A stretch of 64,000 nucleotides of DNA from Poecilobothrus nobilitatus (Eukaryota > Arthropoda > Insecta > Diptera > Dolichopodidae). The notes under the pieces are model-generated. The model made no database searches. It saw only the letters and a list, made by a program, of their open reading frames with translations, and had not been told where the DNA came from. A program made the position numbers and the translations under genes. The stretch spans positions 107,728,655 to 107,792,654 of the forward strand of contig OX352772.1 in the NCBI GenBank assembly GCA_947095535.1. Direction: 5' to 3'. This document shows positions 42,865 through 54,270 of this stretch, piece by piece. Position 1 is the first letter of the stretch. Each line of letters starts with the position of its first letter.

Positions 42865-43920
42865 TTATAGGTTTGTAAATATGTTTCCATTTTTATCAAT
42901 TTGTAAGCTTGCATCAAATTCTCCATAATTAATAGCAGTTAATCCATAATTAATAGCATAATTAATAGCAAGCTTTGACAGACTTGCCTTTATTCTAATT
43001 GTATCTTTGTTTAGAAAACTTTTGACACACTTCATTTGCAGGTTCATCTTTATCATTATGGTAAATTCCATTACCTAAAAAAAGTGTGCTATACGCTCTA
43101 GTGTGGCAATTATTTTCTTCGAAAAAACTAGTTTTAATTGCTGAATTAAGAATTATTTCATTGGGTAATTGAACTCCATTTACGTTTAATATAAATTGCG
43201 AAATATCGAAGTGTTTAAAATTGTATGGATTTCTTGATCTTTTCCAGAGTAACCTGCATTTTCTGTCATACAAAATATTATTGTGTTTGGTAAATGTCCA
43301 ATGAAACCATTATCAAGTGATATGATGAACTATTCCGGTGGAATTATAAAACTTTTTAACTCTACACGTTTGTAATTGTACTTGGAGTTAGTTTTTCCAA
43401 TACAGCATTATGTGCAAATAGCACACTAGTATTAATAGTTACATGTTTCATAAATAAAGTAGGTTCTAAAATTTTCAGTTAAGATTCGTCAGAATCATCT
43501 GCAAAGACGTAAAATTCTGGTTTTTCTACTGTTAAGAGAATTCGAACATCAACATTGTTTATGAGAAGTGTAGGTCGGTTAAACATATCTAGATGTAGTT
43601 TACCCATAAGTTCTACTACATTGCTATTTTGGTATAATTTTTGACGTTATCTGATTTTGCTAACTTTGGCTTATCTAACGTCCATCCAGCACATTCTAAA
43701 TATGTTGTAGCCGCATCTGTACCGTAATTTAATAATGATTCAGTATAAGTTCTGTAATGATAATTTCCATCTGATGGAGATATATTCTTTCCATTTAGTT
43801 GAACGTTGCATTGTTTTATTAACGAGTGTAACATATTATTAACTACACTTGGTTGTTGTGTAGCAGTTCCATGGGTTTTTTTGTCTTTATTTTTATTCCA
43901 TTGTGTTCCATCTTTTTTTT
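42865..43920 (-). pseudogene. Polinton major-capsid-like protein, unit 2
   Basis: The main open pieces are 43616-43834, 42995-43273 and 42865-43071. Near the C-terminus a local duplication gives SKLAINYAINYGLTAINYGE; unit 4 has the same insertion with one change, while units 1 and 3 read SKPLASTLTAINYGE. Confidence 0.75.
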
Positions 43921-44156
43921 AAATTTGTACTTTTGATTTTAGATATGTAGAAGATAAGTCACCATATGTTTAGTTTGTTTGGTTTAGTTATTTATTTAGT
44001 TATTTCAAACTATTAATTTTACAAAATAAAATATGTATATATACCTACTAAAATTAAAATGCTTTTGAACTACATATTACGATTTTTTTTTTGGTTAAAT
44101 TATATATGCAAATATTAAAAATGAAATTTTAAATACTTAATTTCAAATATTAAAAA

Positions 44157-44278
44157 GGGGCCTCGGTGCCCTAGAGTGTAAAAGCGTATACAATACGCTG
44201 CAAACATACCGAGGCAGTTATTCCCACTTACGACATTTCCAGCCACGCCTGAACAAGCAAGGTTGTGTAATTTGAGTT
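44157..44278 (-). repeat. LINE 3'-terminal segment, end of unit 2
   Basis: Hairpin segment as in unit 1, with ctagagtgtaaaagcg where the others have ctagagggtaagagcg. Confidence 0.55.
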
Positions 44279-44920
44279 GTAGAAGTCGCTCATAAGACCG
44301 AAGACAATTTCGTCATGAAAGCTAACCGGTAATAACGAATTATCAGCGTCGTCAACAGTAAAAGAAATAGAAGGACGATTCAAATCGCCAAACACAAAAA
44401 TTGAGTCATCCTCATGCATTTCTGAAATAATATTGTGATATACACTATACAAATCAGAATATGAGGAATTGTCAGAGTTCGGAGGGAAATAAACAATACC
44501 TAGGTATAAATTATTTGTGTCTAATTTTATTTTAACAAATTGGTGATCGAAAGAATGATGTGTACCAGTGATTAATGGTACACTAGATACCATAATACCA
44601 GATATATAATCAAGATCCTTTCTGTAAATGAACCAATTACCATCAAGAATTTCCTCGTTTGTAAACGAATCGTTAAGCCATGTTTCAGTTATAACTAATA
44701 CCCTGAAATTACATGACTTGGCATCAACAAAAAGGTTTTTGAGCTTGCCTCTCATACCACTACAATTGTGGTAAAACATTTTAATGTTGTTTATATTGTT
44801 GGAAGTTTGAGAGGTTTTTTTAGAGTAAGTAACGTTAGATAAAGAGATGAGATTTGAAATTTGGTTGAAACTTGAGTAATTACTTAGAGTTTGGACGAAA
44901 AAACTTGTTATAACTCTCAC
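44228..44920 (-). pseudogene. LINE endonuclease fragment, unit 3
   Basis: 230-codon chimeric frame crossing the unit junction; reads VITETW and EEILDGN, as in unit 4. Confidence 0.75.
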
Positions 44921-45034
44921 GAGATTGATTCAAATGATTGTAGTAGTTGCTATTGCAATGACTACGATAAGCCTTAAGATCCTCTTCGACCTCTTTAACA
45001 GAGAAGCCTATATTTTTATGATATCTGACATAAA

Positions 45035-45280
45035 TTTTTATAATTAGATGGCAGACCCTCAGTGTGAATGAGAACTGAAGCTCTACTAATAACTGATTTT
45101 AAGACATTTAAAACATCTTCAGCATTTTTGTTTTCACAGGTTCAGCATAGGCGTATTTAGAAAAAGTGTCAATGACCGTCAGCATATATTTATAACCGTT
45201 ATTAAACTTTGCATAAGGTATCATTTCTATTTCTATTTCCATGTTTAAAGTATTATTTCTACTAAATCAATTTGCCATGC
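45035..45280 (-). pseudogene. int: Polinton integrase core, unit 3
   Basis: The upstream tandem duplication is altered here: the first copy reads tttctatttctatttcc, replacing the ctactaaatcaatttgcc of other units. Shares atcacggtttaaac with unit 1. Confidence 0.7.
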
Positions 45281-45595
45281 CATGACAATTTAAAAATGTC
45301 AAAGGTGTTAAAAGGCATAAAATAATAGACCAAATCACGGTTTAAACTAACCAGTTGCTTGAATCTATTTTGTTTTTATGCTTTTCTACATGAGTATTAA
45401 CTCGGGTTTTATTTTCAATTTTAATTCATTCCTATTCTGACATTTATTTAACAACGTTTGAAAATGCAAGCTGATTCAACAACATTCTCGGTTAAATAAA
45501 CTGACCTAGTAAATACTCAACTTCAGATTCAGGATGATTCCACTGTGGAGGATGAGGAATTAGCAGAAACAGAAGAATTTTTACCACCTTGATAG

Positions 45596-45787
45596 ATGAT
45601 AGATGAGTCGGAAGAAGAAGACGAAAACGCAGCCGTAGATTTAAACGAAAATGAAGAAGGAGAACAAGAGGAAAAAATAGAAATTTGGAATATAAATAAT
45701 CAGCAGGAAGATCCTGACTATTTTGAAAATTTATATAGAAATATATTTTTTAGTCTATATGTAAACAAATATATAAATCAAATATAA
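45596..45787 (+). CDS. Acidic ORF, unit 3
   Basis: 63 codons, with MIDESEEEDEN as in unit 1. The two stops preceding the internal ATG are also present. Confidence 0.4.
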   Translation: MIDESEEEDENAAVDLNENEEGEQEEKIEIWNINNQQEDPDYFENLYRNIFFSLYVNKYINQI

Positions 45788-45814
45788 ACTAAAACTATAA
45801 ATTTTGACAGTAAA

Positions 45815-46030
45815 TCACATTGTATTTATTTTATGTAGTGTATTAAAGATTTTCTCTTTTAAAATTACAGGAATTTTAAAAAATAACTTTGAATAATTGC
45901 ATTGAACATTAAAAACTTGCATATAAATTTCTTGTTGTAACCTTAACACCTGTTGTTCACTACATAATTTTAGATATTCTCCAACATATCGTTTTACATT
46001 AAGCTCAGCATTTTTATTATAGGTCATCAC
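45815..46030 (-). CDS. Small unknown ORF, unit 3
   Basis: 71 codons, identical in translation to units 2 and 4. Confidence 0.4.
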   Translation of the reverse strand: MMTYNKNAELNVKRYVGEYLKLCSEQQVLRLQQEIYMQVFNVQCNYSKLFFKIPVILKEKIFNTLHKINTM

Positions 46031-46400
46031 AGCATTAAGAATTAATTATTTAAATAGTAAAATTTTTCTGCTTTTTCTATGTTAATAGTTATGCATCGTC
46101 CGTTTGCCGATCTTAGCCCATGATGAAAACTCTGTTTTATGTCTTTTATTATCTGCTCATCGATTTTTTTGTTAAATTGGTAATAAAATTTATTCTATTC
46201 ATGATATTTCAAAGCAATTTCCTTTTTACCGATACGATGAAATTTGGTTAAGGCTTCAAACGACTCGCAGTCAAACCCAACATAAATTTTTAATGTATGA
46301 CTTTTATTGAGAAAATAAGTATAACTTAGCAATAAATTTCTGTTTTTACCTGGTTCCTCCATTACTTTAATTTTACTAAAAATTGTTTATATTGTTTTTA

Positions 46401-46843
46401 TTATTTATAAGTTTTAGGAACACAAATTTGTAATGAGTTATATTTTCCAAATATATTTTGTAAGGTTTTTAGAATCAATTTGTCGTTTTCTAGTTGATTG
46501 ACCTTATTAAATTTTTTTAAAAAGGCGTTTATACTACAATCGCGGCATCTAGACCAAGTATAAATACAACAATATTATCAACATACACCTGAATAGTTAC
46601 TTTGTAACTGTTTCTCATTCTAATTTATCTGGTTTTTTACCAAACGAATCAAAATATTCAATACAGCCATGTTTTGGAATATAAATATCTAACCAATAAG
46701 TCCCTGGATTTGTCAGTGTTTACAATTAAAAAAGTTTGTTTTTGAATTATTTTGGGCAGTTGATCTGAAGCAAAAATTCCCTTAAATAATTTACTTGTGT
46801 ATTTGTTACATTTTAATACACTCCTTATTTCTAGGGTGTTCAT
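46401..46843 (-). pseudogene. Adenain-like protease, unit 3
   Basis: 443 bp with the shared lesions. A unit-specific change gives LLVRYLYSK in the shifted frame after the frameshift. Confidence 0.7.
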
Positions 46844-46972
46844 TAATCAAATTGACTCAAGTCATATACTTTGATTGTTTCTTTAATATAGTTCGATAAA
46901 AACTCTTTTTTTATTTATTTTTATTTGTTATAATAGCATCAAATTTTTGTAGTACTTGACAGAGCTCTTTAT

Positions 46973-47170
46973 TTATTTTGTCGTTGTATACAGTTCCGAA
47001 AGGGTAATTTTTAAAAATATTAATTGCCAAGTTAGAAATTTATACTTGAGTTCTCTAACAATCTTTATATAAGGTTCTTTAATACCAACTATACAAATAT
47101 CTTTCGCAAACAAGTTATTATTATCATCACAACATAATGTTACATACAGAAGTGCACATGCCAGTAACAT
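46973..47170 (-). CDS. Small hypothetical ORF, unit 3
   Basis: 65 codons ending LYTTTK, where units 2 and 4 end LYATIK. Confidence 0.2.
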   Translation of the reverse strand: MLLACALLYVTLCCDDNNNLFAKDICIVGIKEPYIKIVRELKYKFLTWQLIFLKITLSELYTTTK

Positions 47171-47207
47171 TTTATCAAATATTCATATTTATATTTATGT
47201 ATGCTAT

Positions 47208-48250
47208 TTATAGGTTTGTAAATACATTTCCATTTTTATCAATTTGTAAGCTCGCATGAAATTCTCCATAATTAATAGCAGTTAGGGTAGATGCAAGGGG
47301 CTTTGACAGACTTGCCTTTATTCTAATTGTATCTTTGTTTAGAAAACTTTTGACACACTTCATTTGCAGGTGCATCTTTATCATTATGGTAAATTCCATT
47401 ACCTAAAAAAAGTGTGCTATACGCTCTAGTGTGGCAATTATTTTCTTCGAAAAAACTAGTTTTAATTGCTGAATTAAGAATTATTTCATTGGGTAATTGA
47501 ACTCCATTTACGTTTAATATAAATTGCGAAATATCGAAGTGTTTAAAATTGTATGGATTTCTTGATCTTTTCCAGAGTAACCTGCATTTTCTGTCATACA
47601 AAATATTATTGTGTTTGGTAAATGTCCAATGAAACCATTATCAAGTGATATGATGAACTATTCCGGTGGAATTATAAAACTTTTTAACTCTACACGTTTG
47701 TAATTGTACTTGGAGTTAGTTTTTCCAATACAGCATTATGTGCAAATAGCACACTAGTATTAATAGTTACATGTTTCATAAATAAAGTAGGTTCTAAAAT
47801 TTTCAGTTAAGATTCGTCAGAATCATCTGCAAAGACGTAAAATTCTGGTTTTTCTACTGTTAAGAGAATTCGAACATCAACATTGTTTATGAGAAGTGTA
47901 GGTCGGTTAAACATATCTAGATGTAGTTTACCCATAAGTTCTACTACATTGCTATTTTGGTATAATTTTTGACGTTATCTGATTTTGCTAACTTTGGCTT
48001 ATCTAACGTCCATCCAGCACATTCTAAATATGTTGTAGCCGCATCTGTACCGTAATTTAATAATGATTCAGTATAAGTTCTGTAATGATAATTTCCATCT
48101 GATGGAGATATATTCTTTCCATTTAGTTGAACGTTGCATTGTTTTATTAACGAGTGTAACATATTATTAACTACACTTGGTTGTTGTGTAGCAGTTCCAT
48201 GGGTTTTTTTGTCTTTATTTTTATTCCATTGTGTTCCATCTTTTTTTTAA
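47208..48250 (-). pseudogene. Polinton major-capsid-like protein, unit 3
   Basis: Open pieces are 47944-48162, 47323-47601 and 47208-47399. It retains the undup licated C-terminal SKPLASTLTAINYGE of unit 1, with GEFHAS where unit 1 has GEFDAS. Confidence 0.75.
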
Positions 48251-48484
48251 ATTTGTACTTTTGATTTTAGATATGTAGAAGATAAGTCACCATATGTTTA
48301 GTTTGTTTGGTTTAGTTATTTATTTAGTTATTTCAAACTATTAATTTTACAAAATAAAATATGTATATATACCTACTAAAATTAAAATGCTTTTGAACTA
48401 CATATTACGATTTTTTTTTTGGTTAAATTATATATGCAAATATTAAAAATGAAATTTTAAATACTTAATTTCAAATATTAAAAA

Positions 48485-48606
48485 GGGGCCTCGGTGCCCT
48501 AGAGGGTAAGAGCGTATACAATACGCTGCAAACATACCGAGGCAGTTATTCCCACTTACGAAATTTCCAGCCACGCCTGAACAAGCAAGGTTGTGTAATT
48601 TGAGTT
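48485..48606 (-). repeat. LINE 3'-terminal segment, end of unit 3
   Basis: Hairpin segment, with cttacgaaatttcc where the other units have cttacgacat. Confidence 0.55.
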
Positions 48607-49248
48607 GTAGAAGTCGCTCATAAGACCGAAGACAATTTCGTCATGAAAGCTAACCGGTAATAACGAATTATCAGCGTCGTCAACAGTAAAAGAAATAGAA
48701 GGACGATTCAAATCGCCAAACACAAAAATTGAGTCATCCTCATGCATTTCTGAAATAATATTGTGATATACACTATACAAATCAGAATATGAGGAATTGT
48801 CAGAGTTCGGAGGGAAATAAACAATACCTAGGTATAAATTATTTGTGTCTAATTTTATTTTAACAAATTGGTGATCGAAAGAATGATGTGTACCAGTGAT
48901 TAATGGTACACTAGATACCATAATACCAGATATATAATCAAGATCCTTTCTGTAAATGAACCAATTACCATCAAGAATTTCCTCGTTTGTAAACGAATCG
49001 TTAAGCCATGTTTCAGTTATAACTAATACCCTGAAATTACATGACTTGGCATCAACAAAAAGGTTTTTGAGCTTGCCTCTCATACCACTACAATTGTGGT
49101 AAAACATTTTAATGTTGTTTATATTGTTGGAAGTTTGAGAGGTTTTTTTAGAGTAAGTAACGTTAGATAAAGAGATGAGATTTGAAATTTGGTTGAAACT
49201 TGAGTAATTACTTAGAGTTTGGACGAAAAAACTTGTTATAACTCTCAC
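48556..49248 (-). pseudogene. LINE endonuclease fragment, unit 4
   Basis: 230-codon chimeric frame ending LVQAWLEIS (Met to Ile, from the junction-side change noted for the unit 3 terminal segment). Confidence 0.75.
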
Positions 49249-49364
49249 GAGATTGATTCAAATGATTGTAGTAGTTGCTATTGCAATGACTACGATAAGC
49301 CTTAAGATCCTCTTCGACCTCTTTAACAGAGAAGCCTATATGTTTATGATATCTGACATAAATT

Positions 49365-49612
49365 TTTATAATTATATGGCAGACCCTCAGTGTGAATGAG
49401 AACTGAAGCTCTACTAATAACTGATTTTAAGACATTTAAAACATCTTCAGCATTTTTGTTTTCACAGGTTCAGCATAGGCGTATTTAGAAAAAGTGTCAA
49501 TGACCGTCAGCATATATTTATAACCGTTATTAAACTTTGCATAAGGTATCATTTCTACTAAATCAATTTGCCATGTTTAAGGTATTATTTCTACTAAGTC
49601 AATTTGCCATTC
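49365..49612 (-). pseudogene. int: Polinton integrase core, unit 4
   Basis: Shares atcatggtttaaact with unit 2. The second duplicated word reads ctactaagtcaatttgccat here. Confidence 0.7.
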
Positions 49613-49927
49613 CATGACAATTTAAAAATGTCAAAGGTGTTAAAAGGCATAAAATAATAGACCAAATCATGGTTTAAACTAACCAGTTGCTTGAATCTAT
49701 TTTGTTTTTATGCTTTTCTACATGAGTATTAACTCGGGTTTTATTTTCAATTTTAATTCATTCCTATTCTGACATTTATTTAACAACGTTTGAAAATGCA
49801 AGCTGATTCAACAACATTCTCGGTTAAATAAACTGACCTAGTAAATACTCAACTTCAGATTCAGGATGATTCCACTGTGGAGGATGAGGAATTAGCAGAA
49901 ACAGAAGAATTTTTACCACCTTGATAG

Positions 49928-50116
49928 ATGATAGATGAAGAAGAAGAAGACGAAAACGCAGCCGTAGATTTAAACGAAAATGAAGAAGGAGAACAAGAGG
50001 AAAAAATAGAAATTTGGAATATAAATAATCAGCAGGAAGATCCTGACTATTTTGAAAATTTATATAGAAATATATTTTTTAGTCTATATGTAAACAAATA
50101 TATAAATCAAATATAA
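49928..50116 (+). CDS. Acidic ORF, unit 4
   Basis: 62 codons, MIDEEEEDEN as in unit 2 but with DLNENEEG as in units 1 and 3. Confidence 0.4.
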   Translation: MIDEEEEDENAAVDLNENEEGEQEEKIEIWNINNQQEDPDYFENLYRNIFFSLYVNKYINQI

Positions 50117-50143
50117 ACTAAAACTATAAATTTTGACAGTAAA

Positions 50144-50359
50144 TCACATTGTATTTATTTTATGTAGTGTATTAAAGATTTTCTCTTTTAAAATTACAGG
50201 AATTTTAAAAAATAACTTTGAATAATTGCATTGAACATTAAAAACTTGCATATAAATTTCTTGTTGTAACCTTAACACCTGTTGTTCACTACATAATTTT
50301 AGATATTCTCCAACATATCGTTTTACATTAAGCTCAGCATTTTTATTATAGGTCATCAC
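50144..50359 (-). CDS. Small unknown ORF, unit 4
   Basis: 71 codons, same translation as units 2 and 3. Confidence 0.4.
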   Translation of the reverse strand: MMTYNKNAELNVKRYVGEYLKLCSEQQVLRLQQEIYMQVFNVQCNYSKLFFKIPVILKEKIFNTLHKINTM

Positions 50360-50729
50360 AGCATTAAGAATTAATTATTTAAATAGTAAAATTTTTCTGC
50401 TTTTTCTATGTTAATAGTTATGCATCGTCCGTTTGCCGATCTTAGCCCATGATGAAAACTCTGTTTTATGTCTTTTATTATCTGCTCATCGATTTTTTTG
50501 TTAAATTGGTAATAAAATTTATTCTATTCATGATATTTCAAAGCAATTTCCTTTTTACCGATACGATGAAATTTGGTTAAGGCTTCAAACGACTCGCAGT
50601 CAAACCCAATATAAATTTTTAATGTATGACTTTTATTGAGAAAATAAGTATAACTTAGCAATAAATTTCTGTTTTGACCTGGTTCCTCCATTACTTTAAT
50701 TTTACTAAAAATTGTTTATATTGTTTTTA

Positions 50730-51172
50730 TTATTTATAAGTTTTAGGAACACAAATTTGTAATGAGTTATATTTTCCAAATATATTTTGTAAGGTTTTTA
50801 GAATCAATTTGTCGTTTTCTAGTTGATTGACCTTATTAAATTTTTTTAAAAAGGCGTTCCTACTACAATCGCGGCATCTAGACCAAGTATAAATACAACA
50901 ATATTATCAACATACACCTGAATAGTTACTTTGTAACTGTTTCTCATTCTAATTTATCTGGTTTTTTACCAAACGAATCAAAATATTCAATACAGCCATG
51001 TTTTGGAATATAAATAGCTAACCAATAAGTCCCTGGATTTGTCAGTGTTTACAATTAAAAAAGTTTGTTTTTGAATTATTTTGGGCAGTTGATCTGAAGC
51101 AAAAATTCCCTTAAATAATTTACTTGTGTATTTGTTACATTTTAATACACTCCTTATTTCTAGGGTGTTCAT
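50730..51172 (-). pseudogene. Adenain-like protease, unit 4
   Basis: 443 bp with the shared lesions. The ATG-proximal 61 codons equal those of units 1 and 2. Confidence 0.7.
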
Positions 51173-51304
51173 TAATCAAATTGACTCAAGTCATATACTT
51201 TGATTGTTTCTTTAATATAGTTCGATAAAAAACTCTTTTTTTTTATTTTGTTTTATTTGTTATAATAGCATCAAATTTTTGTAGTACTTGACAGAGCTCT
51301 TTAT

Positions 51305-51502
51305 TTATTTTATCGTTGCATACAGTTCCGAAAGGGTAATTTTTAAAAATATTAATTGCCAAGTTAGAAATTTATACTTGAGTTCTCTAACAATCTTTAT
51401 ATAAGGTTCTTTAATACCAACTATACAAATATCTTTCGCAAACAAGTTATTATTATCATCACAACATAATGTTACATACAGAAGTGCACATGCCAGTAAC
51501 AT
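51305..51502 (-). CDS. Small hypothetical ORF, unit 4
   Basis: 65 codons, same translation as unit 2. Confidence 0.2.
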   Translation of the reverse strand: MLLACALLYVTLCCDDNNNLFAKDICIVGIKEPYIKIVRELKYKFLTWQLIFLKITLSELYATIK

Positions 51503-51539
51503 TTTATCAAATATTCATATTTATATTTATGTATGCTAT

Positions 51540-52590
51540 TTATAGGTTTGTAAATATGTTTCCATTTTTATCAATTTGTAAGCTTGCATCAAATTCTCCA
51601 TAATTAATAGCAGTTAATCCATAATTAATAGCATAATTAGTAGCAAGCTTTGACAGACTTGCCTTTATTCTAATTGTATCTTTGTTTAGAAAACTTTTGA
51701 CACACTTCATTTGCAGGTTCATCTTTATCATTATGGTAAATTCCATTACCTAAAAAAAGTGTGCTATACGCTCTAGTGTGGCAATTATTTTCTTCGAAAA
51801 AACTAGTTTTAATTGCTGAATTAAGAATTATTTCATTGGGTAATTGAACTCCATTTACGTTTAATATAAATTGCGAAATATCGAAGTGTTTAAAATTGTA
51901 TGGATTTCTTGATCTTTTCCAGAGTAACCTGCATTTTCTGTCATACAAAATATTATTGTGTTTGGTAACTGTCCAATGAAACCATTATCAAGTGATATGA
52001 TGAACTATTCCGGTGGAATTATAAAACTTTGTAACTCTACACGTTTGTAATTGTACTTGGAGTTAGTTTTTCCAATACAGCATTATGCGCAAATAGCACA
52101 CTAGCATTAATAGTTACATGTTTCATAAATAAAGTAGGTTCTAAAACTTTCAGTTAAGATTCGTCAGAATCATCTGCAAAGACGTAAAATTCTGGTTTTT
52201 CTACTGTTAAGAAAATTCGAAAATCAACATTGTTTATGAGAAGTGTAGGTCGGTTAAACATATCTAGATGTAGTTTACCCATAAGTTCTACTACATTGCT
52301 ATTTTGGTATAATTTTTGACGTTATCTGATTTTGCTAACTTTGGCTTATCTAACGTCCATCCAGCACATTCTAAATATGTTGTAGCCGCATCTGTACCGC
52401 AATTTAATAATGATTCAATATAAGTTCTGTAATGATAATTTCCATCTGATGGAGATATATTCTTTCGATTTAGTTGAACGTTGCATTGTTTTATTAACGA
52501 GTGTAACATATTATTAACTACACTTGGTTGTTGTGTAGCAGTTCCATGGGTTTTTTTGTCTTTATTTTTATTCCATTGTGTTCCATCTTT
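51540..52590 (-). pseudogene. Polinton major-capsid-like protein, unit 4
   Basis: Open pieces are 52291-52509, 51670-51948 and 51540-51746. It carries the same C-terminal insertion as unit 2 (SKLATNYAINYGLTAINYGE). Several private changes occur in the N-terminal piece (NRKNIS, TYIESLLNCG), so the right end of the array is the more diverged. Confidence 0.75.
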
Positions 52591-52831
52591 TTTTTAAATT
52601 TGTACTTTTGATTTTAGATATGTAGAAGATAAGTCACCATATGTTTAATTTGTTTAGTTTAGTTATTTATTTAGTTATTTCAAACTATTAATTTTACAAA
52701 ATAAAATATGTATATATACCTACTAAAATTAAAATGCTTTTGAAATACATATTACGGTTTTTTTTTTGGTTAAATTATATATGCAAATATTAAAAATGAA
52801 ATTTTAAATACTTAATTTCAAATATTAAAAA

Positions 52832-52949
52832 GGGGCCTCGTTGCCCTAGAGGGTAAGAGCGTATACAATACGCTGCAAACATACCGAGGCAGTTATTCCC
52901 CCTTACGACATTTACAGCCACGCCTGAATAAGCAAGGTTGTGTAATTTG
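52832..52949 (-). repeat. LINE 3'-terminal segment, end of unit 4
   Basis: Last copy of the hairpin segment. Unlike the other three it continues (gtgtaatttgttgcaaag) into LINE coding sequence to the right rather than into an endonuclease piece. Confidence 0.55.
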
Positions 52950-53435
52950 TTGCAAAGAAATGCATTAAAAAAAATATTAAAATTTAAAAAGCTTAAAAGA
53001 AGACTTGAAAAATTAAAAAAAATAGATTCACTTAGCAATTAAAAAACAATAAAAAAAAACCAAAAGTGAAATACAAAACAAAAATCAAAATATAGCAAAT
53101 TATAAAAATATTAAAAAATTCAATTAGGAAATATTTAATTTGACAAATTCCAGTGATTTTCTTTTAAATGTTGTTAAGTTAGTTTCACATTTTAAATCGT
53201 TTGCAAGTTCATTAAACATTCTCAACCAGCTGTGCAATATTGTACTTTTGGCTCTTTCAATTCTAAAAAATGACAATCTGAAGTTGAATATGTTCCTTAG
53301 AAATGGTGGTCTACATCCTCCACATATACAAACCTGCTCGACAAATATTTTGGTAACATATTATTTTTCATTTTAAATACAAATATAACAACGCTGAGGT
53401 AATTACTTTGTGTTATGTTTAACCATGACAATGAA
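52950..53435 (-). pseudogene. CR1-like LINE reverse transcriptase C-terminus
   Basis: The minus strand reads GGCRPPFLRNIFNFRLSFFR, then AKSTILHSWLRMFNELANDL and NLTTFKRKS (about 53326-53146). That is the style of the C-terminal end of CR1/L2-type LINE proteins. It is the same element whose upstream part reappears at 63771-64000, after the errantivirus that split it. Confidence 0.65.
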
Positions 53436-53441
53436 GTTAAC
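53436..53441. repeat. Errantivirus target-site duplication, left
   Basis: GTTAAC immediately precedes the LTR and is repeated at 63765-63770 right after the other LTR. Related elements usually duplicate 4-6 bases. Confidence 0.75.
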
Positions 53442-53800
53442 AATTTTAGATTCGATTTTCGGAAACATTAAAAAAAACACAATATTTTGTTTTAACACCT
53501 TTTAATTTTTCTTTTTTTTCTTTATATAAAAACAAACTTAATACAATAACTTAACTTTACTTTTTAATTTTATTTAATTTTAATTTAATTTTTATTTTAT
53601 TTTAATGTTTTAATTAATAACGGAGCTTCAGCGTATTATGAGTTTGAAATCCAGATCAGAACTTTTTTTATTCGTTTATTTCCTGATATTATATGCTTTT
53701 ATATTAACTCGTCGCTGTCGGTTTATTTATTTATTTATTTGTCATTCTGTCACGCTTTTTATTATCTTCGTAATCTGTTAGCAACATTTATAAGTGTTGT

Positions 53801-53865
53801 ATGGTGCAGAGGAAAGTGTACAGGTTTCAAAAGTGGGGGTCATGTTGTTCAAATCCAGTTCACAT
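53801..53865 (+). promoter_or_regulatory. Pol III A/B-box pair, first module
   Basis: tggtgcagagg fits the A-box pattern TRGYNNARNGG, and gttcaaatcc about 35 bases downstream fits the B-box GTTCRANTCC. A 13-nt T run follows near 53872, as a terminator would. Confidence 0.5.
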
Positions 53866-54209
53866 GCAACTTTTTTTTTTTTAACTATCTATTATACATC
53901 AACATTTTTTGAATAAAATATTTTGTATATATGAACTTAAAACTTACATTTTTATATCTTATTCATGCATACAAACATACACATTATATTTTTGATCTTT
54001 CCTGGTGTTTTGTATTAGCATAATTAGCAAAACATAATCCATACATACAATATTTTTATGTATGTTGCTAAGTTATTTTGTTTACAACATTTGTTTAGTA
54101 TTTAAATCAAAATATTTGTTGTCAACATTTTTTAATGCATATTGAATATGCTTGGTTAAAAATTAAGATTTTATGTTCGTAATATGTTCATTAAATATTT
54201 AAGTGTTGT

Positions 54210-54270
54210 ATAGTGCAGAGGAGAGTGTACAGGTTTTGAAAGTAAGTGTAATTTGGTTCGAATCCAATTC
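54210..54270 (+). promoter_or_regulatory. Pol III A/B-box pair, second module
   Basis: tagtgcagagg (A box) and ggttcgaatcc (perfect B box) lie 33 bases apart. The T-arm-like palindrome aatttggttcgaatccaatt surrounds the B box. No matching acceptor stem can be drawn, so it is tRNA-like rather than a tRNA gene. Confidence 0.55.

Larger units (their letters stand above)
30690..52949 (-). repeat. Four-unit tandem array of Polinton capsid module
   Basis: Head-to-tail units begin at 30690, 39933, 44279 and 48607 (anchor word gtagaagtcgct). Units 2-4 are 4346, 4328 and about 4343 bp. Unit 1 is 9243 bp because it contains a 4870-bp LINE plus a 13-bp target duplication; without these it is about 4360 bp. 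Each unit contains LINE endonuclease, integrase core, acidic ORF, small ORFs, protease, capsid-like gene and a LINE 3' segment. The left flank (before 30690) continues into the rest of the endonuclease. The right flank (after 52949) continues into LINE reverse transcriptase. Internal junctions instead join the 3' segment (gtgtaatttg) directly to the endonuclease (gtagaagtcg). Copies are highly similar by eye. Confidence 0.9.

Noticed and set aside
30690..52949. CRISPR or satellite array
   Set aside because: The repeat unit is over 4 kb with coding content. There are no short regular repeats with variable spacers.
26090..52949. Integrated adenovirus or other free virus
   Set aside because: Protein-primed polymerase, adenain-like protease and capsid occur with a retroviral-type integrase carrying a chromodomain, the Polinton/Maverick combination. 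No separate viral genes are seen.
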